Source of the DNA: an uncultured Eubacteriales bacterium
GTDB lineage: Bacteria; Bacillota; Clostridia; Oscillospirales; CAG-382
Direction: 5' to 3'
DNA: 64,000 nt
Assembly (NCBI GenBank): GCA_934502885.1
Contig: CAKSUT010000010.1
Span: 27,967 to 91,966 of the forward strand
Positions 18,401 to 27,300 of this stretch are shown piece by piece. The position numbers and the translations under genes are program-made. The number at the start of each line of letters is the position of its first letter. The stretch's first letter is position 1. The notes beneath the pieces are model-generated. The model saw only the letters and a list, made by a program, of their open reading frames with translations, had not been told where the DNA came from and did not search any database.

Positions 18401-19126
18401 CGGAATAACCGGAACGACGTCGAGAATCATCCACTCGGGCTTGTTGCCGGAAACTCTGAACGCCTCCACAACCTCGAGTCTCTTTACTATTCTCACACGC
18501 TTCTGGCTTGTGGAGGGAGTTCTTTCGAGCTCCTCCTTAAGCTCTGCGGCAAGCGTCTCGCAGTCTATCTCGGAGAGAAGGGTTTTTATCGCCTCCGCTC
18601 CCATGCCTGCCTTGAACTCCTTGCCGTATCTCTCGCAGCATTCACGGTACTCACTCTCTGTGAGAAGCTGGAACTTCTTGAGGTGAGTAATCTGCTCTCT
18701 GCCGGGGTCTGTGACGATATACTGTGCGAAATAGAGTACCTTTTCAAGCACCTTGGGCGTTACGTCGAGGAGAAGACCCATTCTCGAGGGAATTGCTCTG
18801 AAATACCAGATGTGGGAAACGGGAGCCGCAAGATCTATGTGACCCATTCTCTCGCGTCTTACCTTGTTTGTGGTAATTTCAACGCCGCACTTTTCGCATA
18901 TCTTGCCCTTGTATCTTACTCTCTTGTACTTACCGCAGTGGCATTCGAGATCCTTTGTCGGTCCGAATATTCTCTCGCAGTAAAGTCCGTCCCTCTCGGG
19001 CTTGAGGGTTCTGTAGTTTATGGTTTCCGCCTTGGTAACTTCTCCGTAGGACCATTCTCTTATCTTGTCCGGGGAGGCGAGACCGATTTTAATGGCGTCA
19101 AATTCGTTGTGTTCGCTTTGTACCAT
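15416..19126 (-). CDS. rpoC: DNA-directed RNA polymerase subunit beta'
   Basis: Catalytic-centre subunit. 1236 aa. Seen: N-terminal zinc finger (CHCGKYKRVRYKG then CEKCG), the metal-binding NADFDGDQM loop, and the second zinc site CRAKHGVCVHCYG. Length is typical of Clostridia lacking large insertions. The last 50 residues are strongly acidic and Gly/Ser-rich (ending GDSGDDIIPEE). 52 nt separates it from rpoB, and a terminator follows. Confidence 0.98.
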   Translation of the reverse strand: MVQSEHNEFDAIKIGLASPDKIREWSYGEVTKAETINYRTLKPERDGLYCERIFGPTKDLECHCGKYKRVRYKGKICEKCGVEITTNKVRRERMGHIDLAAPVSHIWYFRAIPSRMGLLLDVTPKVLEKVLYFAQYIVTDPGREQITHLKKFQLLTESEYRECCERYGKEFKAGMGAEAIKTLLSEIDCETLAAELKEELERTPSTSQKRVRIVKRLEVVEAFRVSGNKPEWMILDVVPVIPPDLRPLVQLDGGRFATSDINDLYRRVINRNNRLKKLIDLSAPDIIIRNEKRMLQEAVDALIDNGRRGRPVTGPSNRALKSLSEMLRGKQGRFRQNLLGKRVDYSGRSVIVVGPDLKIFQCGLPKEMALELFKPFVMKRLSDTGKAANIKDAKKKVEKVNADVWDALEVVIKEHPVLLNRAPTLHRLSIQAFEPILVEGRAIKLHPLVCTAFNADFDGDQMPVHVPLSAEAQIESRFLMLSANNLLKPVNGRAVTVPSQDMVLGSFYLTLDKPGEPGEGSCFRDFDEAMMAYANGELGLHAPIKVRVTKTDADGTVRSKIIDATLGRLIFNRPIPQDLHFIERNEDNEFDLEINFVVTKDELGQIVDRCIKYHGIDRTAVVLDDIKALGYKFSTRGSITISVSDMTVPPQKKIIIAESEKQIELIAKAFARGRFSEEERRKSVIKIWEEATNEVTKALTKNLDRYNNIKMMADSGARGSIKQIRQLAGMRGLMASTSGQTIELPIKANFREGLNILEYFIAARGARKGLADTALRTADSGYLTRRLVDVSQDVIIREVNCGDTEGLWVYAVKEGNELIEPLADRLLGRYTVEEVVDPATGEVLVGADVMMKEAQVEKIIAAGVERVHIRSTLNCRAKHGVCVHCYGADLASGTPVNIGESVGIIAAQSIGEPGTQLTMRTFHTGGIAGGDITQGLPRVEELFEARRPKKTAVVSDLDGMVSIDDSKKTRQVKVTNDATGEEKVYPVQRIQRLLVEEGSFVTRGQSLTEGFMSPADIVRINGLNAVYEYIIKEIQKVYRLQGVEINDKHIEVITRQMTRKVKVENAGDTNLLVGSLVDLIKFNEKNNEIEARIAAGETTLRKAEYSPVLLGITKASLSTESFLSAASFQETTKVLTEAAIEGKVDPLIGLKENVIIGKLIPAGTGMHCYRDIEINDKEGNPIVIDNPDDEVPELPAAHAETFAGADEKAFDSVVDDEGESGDVSGGDSGDDIIPEE

Positions 19127-19178
19127 CTATATATGCCGCTCCTTTACTGTATTTTTGGGCATGAGTGAGTTGCACCAC

Positions 19179-22100
19179 TCATTTTTCGTCCGAATCTTTC
19201 TTGATGGAATCGAGGAGAGCTTCGATGGCGTCCGCATCCGCGTCGTCGTCGGCGTCGGCGTCCTCATCGATATCATCGATATCGTCTGTTTCCTCATCAT
19301 TGTCGGACTTTTCGTCGGTCTCGGCGTCTTCGCCTTCGTCCTCGTCATCCTTTATGAAGTCGGTGACGTCGTTTATAACGCCCTCCTCTCCGCCTTCGGT
19401 CATGACGAAGTTTCTGATTCCGCCGGTTTCCTCAACGGTGCTTTCCTTGAGCTTGATTTCGTTGCCGTCCGCGTCGAGAACGCTTATGTCAAGCGCAAGC
19501 GACTGAAGCTCTCTTACAAGCACCTTGAAGGACTCGGGAACACCCGGAGTCGGGATATTTTCGCCCTTGACTATCGCCTCGTAGCACTTTACACGGCCGA
19601 TAACGTCGTCGGACTTGACGGTGAGTATTTCCTGAAGCGTGTAAGCCGCGCCGTATGCCTCGAGAGCCCAAACCTCCATTTCTCCGAAACGCTGACCGCC
19701 GAACTGGGCTTTACCGCCGAGAGGCTGCTGCGTAACCATGGAGTAAGGACCGGTGGAACGTGCGTGGATCTTATCATCGACAAGGTGATGAAGCTTGAGG
19801 TAGTACATGATGCCGACGGTAACGGGGTTGTCGAACTGCTCGCCGGTACGTCCGTCATAGAGAACGGTCTTTCCGTCGGGGCGCATTCCGGCGTCCTCGA
19901 GGCACTTTGCGATGTCCTCCTCGTTTGCGCCGTCGAATACGGGGGTCATAATCATCCAGCCGAGCTTCTTTGCGGCGATACCGAGATGAACCTCAAGCAC
20001 CTGACCGATGTTCATTCGGGAAGGAACGCCCAGAGGGTTAAGCACGATATCGAGAGGAGTGCCGTCGGGGAGGAAGGGCATATCTTCGGGAGGAAGTATT
20101 CTCGAAACGACACCCTTGTTACCGTGACGGCCCGCCATCTTGTCGCCGACGGAGATCTTTCTCTTCTGTGCGATGTATACTCTTACGACCTTGTTTACTC
20201 CGGGCGGAAGCTCGTCGGAGTTGTCCTTCGAGTATTCCTTGACGTCAACGACAATGCCGCTTTCGCCGTGGGGGAGTCTGAGGGAGGTGTCTCTTACCTC
20301 GCGCGCCTTTTCGCCGAATATTGCGCGCAAAAGTCTTTCCTCGGCGGTAAGCTCGGTTTCGCCCTTGGGAGTTACCTTACCCACAAGTATATCGCCCGAG
20401 TGAACCTCCGCACCCTTGCATACTATACCCTCGAGTGTGAGGTTCTTGAGGCTGTCCTCGCCCATGTTGGGGATTTCGCGTGTGATTTCCTCCGGTCCGA
20501 GCTTGGTGTCCCGCGCTTCGTGGGAGTATTCCTCTATATGGATTGACGTATAAACGTCGTTTCTTACAAGCTTTTCGTTAAGGAGAACGGCGTCCTCGTA
20601 GTTGTAGCCCTCCCATGTCATAAAGCCGATGAGAGCGTTCTTTCCGAGTGCGATTTCTCCGTCCTTGGTAGCCGGACCGTCAGCGATAACGTCGCCCTTC
20701 TTGACGGCGTCTCCGAGGGAAACAATAGGTCTCTGGTTTACGCAGGTACCCTGGTTGGATCTCTTGAACTTGATGAGATGATACGTATGAGCGACCTCAG
20801 CGTCGTCGGTGATTGTGATGTCGTCCGCGGTAACACGGGTGACAACGCCGTCTTCTCTTGCGCAGACAACGACACCCGAATCGACCGCCGCCTTGTATTC
20901 CATACCGGTTGCGACGATAGGAGCCTCCGTTACCATAAGCGGAACCGCCTGCTTCTGCATGTTTGAACCCATGAGCGCACGGGAGTTGTCGTCGTTTTCG
21001 AGGAACGGGATGCACGCCGTTGCGACGGATACCACCATCTTCGGCGAGACGTCCATGTAGTCTACTCTGGAAACGTCAACCTCGGTGATTTCCTCTCTGT
21101 TTCTGACGGTGATTCGCTTATTGAGGAAGTAGCCGTCCTTGTCGATAGGCTCGTTCGCCTGAGCGACGATGAACTGATCTTCCATGTCGGCCGTCATGTA
21201 GATGACTTCCTCGGTAACTCTGCCGGTAGCCTTATCGACCTTGCGGTAGGGTGCTTCGATGAAGCCGAACTTGTTTATCTTGGCGAAGGTCGAGAGATAC
21301 GAGATAAGTCCGATGTTAGGACCTTCAGGCGTCTCGATAGGACACATTCTGCCGTAATGCGTGTAGTGAACGTCTCGAACCTCAAAAGACGCACGGTCTC
21401 TCGAAAGACCGCCCGGACCGAGTGCGGAAAGACGTCTCTTGTGCGTAAGCTCCGCGAGGGGGTTGTTCTGATCCATGAACTGGGAAAGAGGAGACGAACC
21501 GAAGAACTCCTTGATGGCGGAGACGATGGGGCGGATATTGATGAGGTTCTGCACCTTCATGTTGTCGGAGTCCTGGAGAGTCATTCTCTCCTTGACAATC
21601 TTATCCATGCGCGCAAAGCCGATTCTGAGCTGGTTCTGGAGAAGCTCGCCGACCGAACGGAGTCTTCTGTTTCCGAGGTGGTCGATGTCGTCGGTCACGC
21701 CGCAGCTGTGCGTGAGGCAGAGCAGGTAGTTTACGGAAGCATAGATATCCTCTCTTGTGATGTGCTTAGGAATAAGCTCGTCGCGGCGTGCGTTGAACGC
21801 TTCTATGAACTCTTCGCAGCTCGAGGTGTTTGCGAGTATATCGGCGACGACGTCAACGTTTACTCTTTCCTCAAGCTCGAGACTCGAAAGGTCGTAGTCC
21901 TCGGGAATAACGCCGAGCTTGTCGAGGTATGCCGACTTGTTGCCGAACACCTTGAACTCAACGGGGTTGTTGAGCTCCTGCGACATGAGGTAAACTTCGT
22001 TGACGCCTGCGTCCTCAATCTTCTGAGCGTCGTCCTTCGAGAGGAACTTGCCTGCCTCGAAGAGAAGCTCGCCGGTGAGCGGAGCGACGACGTCACGGGT

Positions 22101-22994
22101 TATCTGGAAGCCCTCGATACGCTTTGCGAGAGCGAGCTTTTTGTTGAACTTGTAGCGTCCGACTGCGGAGATGTCGTATCTCTTGGGGTCGAAGAAGAAG
22201 TTGTGAATGAGAACCTCTGCGCTTTCGACGAGAACGGGGTCGCCGGGACGAAGCTTTCTGTAGATTTCCTTGAGAGCCTCTTCACGCTCGGTGGTGAGGT
22301 TCTTTTCGGCTTCCGACTCGGTGATATCCTTCTTGAGAGTCTCGACTATCTTGGGGCTGTCGCCGAACATATCGATAATCTCGCGGCTTGTGCCGACGCC
22401 GAGAGCCTTGAGAAGAATGGTGACGGGGAGCTTTCTGTTCTTGTCTATTCTTACGTAGAAAACGTCGTTTGCGTCGGTTTCGTACTCAAGCCACGCGCCT
22501 CTGTAGGGGATAATGGTGGCGGTATAAACCTTCTTGTCGGTCTTGTCTATCATCGAATCGTAATAGATACCGGGCGAACGGACGAGCTGGGAAACTATAA
22601 CTCTCTCCGCACCGTTGATAACGAAGGTGCCGGTTTCGGTCATGATGGGGAAATCGCCCATGAAGACCTCGGAGTCGCTGATTTCTCCGGTCTGTCTGTT
22701 GGTGAGACGCACCTTTACCTTAAGGGGAGCGGCGTAGTTGGCGTCTCTCTCCTTGCACTCCTCGACGGAGTACTTGGGGGTGTCCTCGAGTTTGTAGTCG
22801 ATGAATTCGATATTGAGGTTGCCGGAATAGTCCACGAGCGGGGAAACATCCCTCAGCACCTCCGGGAGTCCTTCGTTCACAAACCACTTGTAGGACTCTG
22901 TCTGCACCTCGATGAGGTTCGGCATATCGATAAGCTCGTGAATCTTAGAGAAGCTCTGTCTTGTCGTTCTGCCGAGTTTTACCGGTTTCACCAT
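19179..22994 (-). CDS. rpoB: DNA-directed RNA polymerase subunit beta
   Basis: Beta subunit. 1271 aa from the ATG at 22992-22994 (MVKPVKLGRTTRQSFSKIHE); the reading could run to 23171 but that stretch has no family likeness. The rifampicin pocket LSQFMDQNNPLAELTHKRRL is wild type at the main resistance positions. The last roughly 60 residues form a very acidic tail rich in Asp and Glu, beyond the normal C-terminal clamp segment. It starts the rpoBC operon from its own promoter with a 415-nt leader; rplJ and rplL, the usual upstream genes, are absent. Confidence 0.98.
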   Translation of the reverse strand: MVKPVKLGRTTRQSFSKIHELIDMPNLIEVQTESYKWFVNEGLPEVLRDVSPLVDYSGNLNIEFIDYKLEDTPKYSVEECKERDANYAAPLKVKVRLTNRQTGEISDSEVFMGDFPIMTETGTFVINGAERVIVSQLVRSPGIYYDSMIDKTDKKVYTATIIPYRGAWLEYETDANDVFYVRIDKNRKLPVTILLKALGVGTSREIIDMFGDSPKIVETLKKDITESEAEKNLTTEREEALKEIYRKLRPGDPVLVESAEVLIHNFFFDPKRYDISAVGRYKFNKKLALAKRIEGFQITRDVVAPLTGELLFEAGKFLSKDDAQKIEDAGVNEVYLMSQELNNPVEFKVFGNKSAYLDKLGVIPEDYDLSSLELEERVNVDVVADILANTSSCEEFIEAFNARRDELIPKHITREDIYASVNYLLCLTHSCGVTDDIDHLGNRRLRSVGELLQNQLRIGFARMDKIVKERMTLQDSDNMKVQNLINIRPIVSAIKEFFGSSPLSQFMDQNNPLAELTHKRRLSALGPGGLSRDRASFEVRDVHYTHYGRMCPIETPEGPNIGLISYLSTFAKINKFGFIEAPYRKVDKATGRVTEEVIYMTADMEDQFIVAQANEPIDKDGYFLNKRITVRNREEITEVDVSRVDYMDVSPKMVVSVATACIPFLENDDNSRALMGSNMQKQAVPLMVTEAPIVATGMEYKAAVDSGVVVCAREDGVVTRVTADDITITDDAEVAHTYHLIKFKRSNQGTCVNQRPIVSLGDAVKKGDVIADGPATKDGEIALGKNALIGFMTWEGYNYEDAVLLNEKLVRNDVYTSIHIEEYSHEARDTKLGPEEITREIPNMGEDSLKNLTLEGIVCKGAEVHSGDILVGKVTPKGETELTAEERLLRAIFGEKAREVRDTSLRLPHGESGIVVDVKEYSKDNSDELPPGVNKVVRVYIAQKRKISVGDKMAGRHGNKGVVSRILPPEDMPFLPDGTPLDIVLNPLGVPSRMNIGQVLEVHLGIAAKKLGWMIMTPVFDGANEEDIAKCLEDAGMRPDGKTVLYDGRTGEQFDNPVTVGIMYYLKLHHLVDDKIHARSTGPYSMVTQQPLGGKAQFGGQRFGEMEVWALEAYGAAYTLQEILTVKSDDVIGRVKCYEAIVKGENIPTPGVPESFKVLVRELQSLALDISVLDADGNEIKLKESTVEETGGIRNFVMTEGGEEGVINDVTDFIKDDEDEGEDAETDEKSDNDEETDDIDDIDEDADADDDADADAIEALLDSIKKDSDEK

Positions 22995-23409
22995 GTTTGC
23001 AATCACTCTCCTTAATGTTTTGACACGTCTGTGTTCCGGATACGCAAATATACATGATATATAATAAAGGTAAAGTTTTTTCGGCCGCGGCACGCTCGTG
23101 CACGTCCGCCTTGTGTTCACTGTGCGGTGCTTTGCGGTTGTTTCCGTACAAATCCGCGCACAAGTGTGCACACTTGTGCGCGCTTTCGCTTTGACTTTCC
23201 TGCGTCTTGGCGCGCCTGACGCGTCTTAACGCACCGGTCCATGCGATTATGCGTTTCACGCGGTTTACACATTTCACGCGGTTTTTGCACAACTTCAAAG
23301 CACGGCTTTTTGTGACGTCCGAAAATATTTACATTTCATGTCAAATATGTTTGCAATTGAAAACGACGTTTTCACCCCAAAAATGGGGATATTAGTGCAT
23401 TGTAATTCA
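22995..23409 (-). other. 415-nt leader of rpoBC
   Basis: Untranslated stretch between the predicted start of transcription and rpoB. It contains repeated CACGCGGTTT and GCGTTTCACGCGGTTTAC-type phrases (about 23250-23290) and alternating CGCGC blocks able to pair. No convincing reading frame or known riboswitch was recognised. Confidence 0.45.
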
Positions 23410-23416
23410 ATGTATA

Positions 23417-23445
23417 CTTATACCACAAATCATCCCAAATGTCAA
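23417..23445 (-). promoter_or_regulatory. promoter of rpoBC
   Basis: Minus strand: TTGACA (23440-23445), 17-nt spacer ending TGTGG, TATAAG (23417-23422). Shares the TGTGG extension with several other promoters in the window. Confidence 0.85.
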
Positions 23446-23479
23446 TAGTTTTCCTGTTTGTTTACCGAATGTTTACAAA

Positions 23480-24150
23480 AGTACGGCGTGGGGACGATGG
23501 GTCTCCGACGGCTTCTTTTCTTGTAAGAAAAGAAGCAAAAGAACTTTATCGATTTCAAAGCTAACGCTTTGAAATGAAAAGTCTTTTGTTTAATTTGGGG
23601 ATAGTGCCGCGTTCGGTGCGCATATATGCGCACCATATGTGCAAGCGACCGAACGAGATGAGGCAGACTCATCTAATCGAATACAGTACAGCGACCCGAC
23701 GCCATATATGCAAGCGTCGGGTCGTGATTTTTTTGCATCAGACTTTGTGGGGACTAAACTTTTTGCGCTCGTCCGTTCGCAAAATTTATTGCGTGCTTCG
23801 CACACGATTAAATTTTACGAAGACGAGGTTCTTGGGTGGTGCGTGATTTGGGGTTAGCGCTTTCTCATTGGTGTTGTGTGGAGGCGTCGCAGACGCGAGA
23901 GAAATTGCGAAGCAGTTTACTCTCGAGTTGGCTCTGCCAACTCCGGAGGCATCCCCTGTGTAACCGGTTGCAGAGCAACCTATGGAGCTGTCACGACGTA
24001 GTCGTCAGACTGAGGGGCTGTCGAGATAGAGTAACCAACACACGGTTATGTATATCTCCCCATAGAACCGCAACAACCGACAAGCACCGTACAATCAACG
24101 AAGAAAGAAACCCGGCGACAGTGAAGAAGCTTTTTTGCGCGTCCCTTTAC
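23480..24150. repeat. composite dispersed-repeat block, no gene
   Basis: Between the divergent 5' ends of rpoB and the first SLH gene. It contains a forward large cassette: the TTTTCTTGTAAGAAAA hairpin with GCTTC/GAAGC arms (23511-23536), the ATTTCAAAGC foldback (about 23551-23576), the fixed-loop hairpin at 23692-23724, then a reversed CCCTCAG/AGCTCC element (about 23866-24022). The short reading frames inside are made of repeat sequence and are not believed to be genes. No promoter of good quality was found for the SLH gene; TACAAT at 24260-24265 is a weak -10 candidate. Confidence 0.8.
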
Positions 24151-24312
24151 GACGTGATGTGATGTTTTTTTATTCAAACAACGGCTGTCTGCCATAACGA
24201 TATCACATAAACATAATTTTCACATCACAGCAACGGAAGTTATTCTCCGCAAAAGCTGATACAATATACCTAAACCGAAAACACAGATTTATGAATCGGA
24301 AAGGATTGTAGA

Positions 24313-27300
24313 ATGAAATCGGTAAAAGCTTTGGCAGACAAAAAATGCTTGTGTAAAGGTATGCGCAAAAGACTTGCGGCGTTTATTACGGTTGCCGCTA
24401 TGATTGTTTCGGCGTTTTCCGCCGAAGGGTTCACATTTGCCGCCGATGACGAAAGCAACGCTCCGACCCTGGCAGTCGTAGATTACTACGCGGAAAATCT
24501 TGCCGCCGCAGGAGCGTACAATTTCGAGCTTCGTCCGCAGTTCGGCGACAAAGTTCCTTTCGGCAAAGGCAGAAATTACGACTGCTACTATCCGCAGGGG
24601 TGCGGACAGCAGAGACCTGAGGTGTATGTGTGGGAATCCGCTGCAATTTCCGTCGCAGACCCGTTTTTGAAAATTGTACCCAAGAAGCCGAGAGTGTCGT
24701 TTACTTTCGATACTTTCAAGCAGAATATGTATTTCGACTACGGAAAACCGTATTTTACACTCGTTTTGAAAGCAAATAAGACGTTCAACAGCTACATTAC
24801 CGTGAAAACGCTTAACTCGGCTTATCAGAAAAAGTGGTACGTTAAATTCACCGGCGGATGGCAGAAGATTATACTGGACTTCGCCGAGGTTGACGGCTGG
24901 ATGAAAAAAGACGAAAACGGCGAATATGTGCCGTCCGATGTCACGCCTTTCGGCGACAAAATCAACAAGCTCTACGGCGGAATGGCGTTCGAGCTCCCCG
25001 GAAGCAGCTCTTGCTCGGAGCTTCTTGTCGATTATATTGCAATGTTCCCGACTTTAGAGGGAGCGGAGAGCTTTGAAAGTATCGGTTCGGTTGAGGTCAA
25101 GGACACGGCAGTGGGACTTCTCACCGACGAAAAAGAGCCGCCCATGCCCGAGGTCGCGCAGTACAAGCAGAAGCTTGACGCCGCAGGGGCATACAACTTT
25201 GAGCTTCGTCCGCAGTTCGGAAATAAGATTCCGTTCGGCAGAGGCAGAAATTACGACTGCTACTATCCTCAGGGCAGCGAGCATACAAGACCTGAAATTT
25301 ATCCGTGGGGAAGTGCGGAAGTCGAGGTTTCCGATAAGTTCGTCAAGATTGTACCGAAGCTGAAAAATGTAAGCATCACTTTCGATACCTTCCCGACATC
25401 GTTTCTCATGGACTACTCAAAGCCGTATTTTACGATGGTTCTGAAGACCGACCGCGCATTTGAGGGAACAATCCGCATAAAAACGCTCGACGCCAAGTAT
25501 CAAAAGACCTGGAACGTAACCTTCACCGGCGACTGGCAAAAGATTATTCTCGATTTTGCCGACACAAACGGCTGGGAACAAAAGGGTGACGACGGACTCT
25601 ATATTCCCGTTGCCGTGACTCCGTTCTGCGCCGAGATAAACAAGCTGTACGGCGGCTTCGCTTTTGCCGTTCCCGGAACGGAGAAGTGTTCCGAGTACCT
25701 TTTCGACTACATTGCGATGTTCCCGACCCTCGACGCCGCTGAAAAATTTGACGGCATAGGTATAACCGATGTTAAAAATACCTCCATCGGAACGGTCGGA
25801 GAATTGAAGCTGTCGATTCTTTCGGCAAAGTACAGAGACCTTATCGTTTTCATGCGAGGCTACAGCGACGGTACGTTCAGACCGAATATGGCGATGACAA
25901 GAGCCGAGGTGTGTGCGGCAATTGCCCGTCTTATGGCAACGGAACAGAAGATTGCCGAAACGAAAACGTCCGCTTATCCCGACATCAAGGACACTGACTG
26001 GTACGCAAGCTACGTGGCGTTTCTCGAAAAAGAGGGCGTGCTTGACGAGTTTACGGGCGAATTTCATCCGAACAACAGCATAACAAGAGCGGAATTCGTA
26101 GGCTTGCTGTTTGCCGCACGCGGGTTTGTCGAGGCGGTAAATACCCCGGACGGCTTTTCCGATGTCGGAGAGACGACGAAATTCGCAAAAGCAATATATG
26201 CGGCAAGCAGTGCCGGCGTCGTCAGCGGCTATGCCGACGGCACATTCAAGCCCGACAAGGCACTCAGCCGTGCGGAAATTGCGGTTATTTTGTCGAGGCT
26301 TCTCGATATAAAGCCTATGAAAGACGAAAAACAGATGTTCAGCGACCTTGATAAATCATTCTGGGGGTACGGAGAAATCATGGCAGTTATAATTCCAAAT
26401 TCACTTAAAATCGACACCGAGAAGACAAAAACGGTTCTCGCCGAGGTTGATGAAAAAGCAAAAGCACTCAAAAAGAGCATTACCGAAACAAAGACTGAGG
26501 TAGTAGTTAAGGGTACAAAGTACTATGTCGCCGCAGACGGCAACGACGCAAACGACGGCAAGAGTCCCGAAAAAGCATGGAAGTCTATCGCAAAGGTTTC
26601 AGAGACTGCATTTGAAAACGGCGACGGAGTTTTCTTCAAGAGGGGCGATACTTTCAGAGTCAACAGCAGACTCCTTCTCAAGAACGGCGTTACGTACTCC
26701 GCATACGGCGACGGCGCAAAGCCCATAATCACTGCGTCGCCGGAAAACGTCGCAAATCCCGACAAGTGGGAGCTTTACGACGCCGCAAACAATATCTGGT
26801 GCCTTAAGGAAAAGGTGCTTGACCAAGGTACGCTTATCTTCGACGACAGCGAATATGCGATAAAGCTCATACCGTCGTTCAAGGGCGGAAAGTTCGTAAA
26901 CGACGCCGGGGAAGAGTTCAAGCCGTCCGCCGAGCTTAAAAACGACCTCGAAATGTTCTGCGAAACAAACGAAAACCTCAAAGCAAACGGCGTTCCGAAC
27001 GTCACCGTAAGCAAAGGCAAGCTCTACTTAAAGTGCGACAGAGGAAATCCCGGCAGCGTGTTCAAATCCATAGAGCTTATGCCTCCGACGAACATAATGG
27101 TGGCAGGCACGGAGGATTATATGCTCACCGACGTTACGATAGACAACCTCAGCTTAAAGTACACGGGCGCTCACGGCATACACGCACAGAGAGGAACGAA
27201 CTATCACATTCAGAACTGTGAGTTCCGCTTTATCGGCGGCGGTATTCAGAGCTATGATGTCTATGCGAACAATATCGGCGCCGCAGTGCGCTACGGCAAC

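Noticed and set aside
21357..23015. 552-codon plus-strand frame opposite rpoB
   Set aside because: Same reason: codon-bias shadow of rpoB.
23574..23857. Small genes in the rpoB/SLH divergent gap
   Set aside because: All frames lie on repeat modules that recur elsewhere without the frame being kept open.
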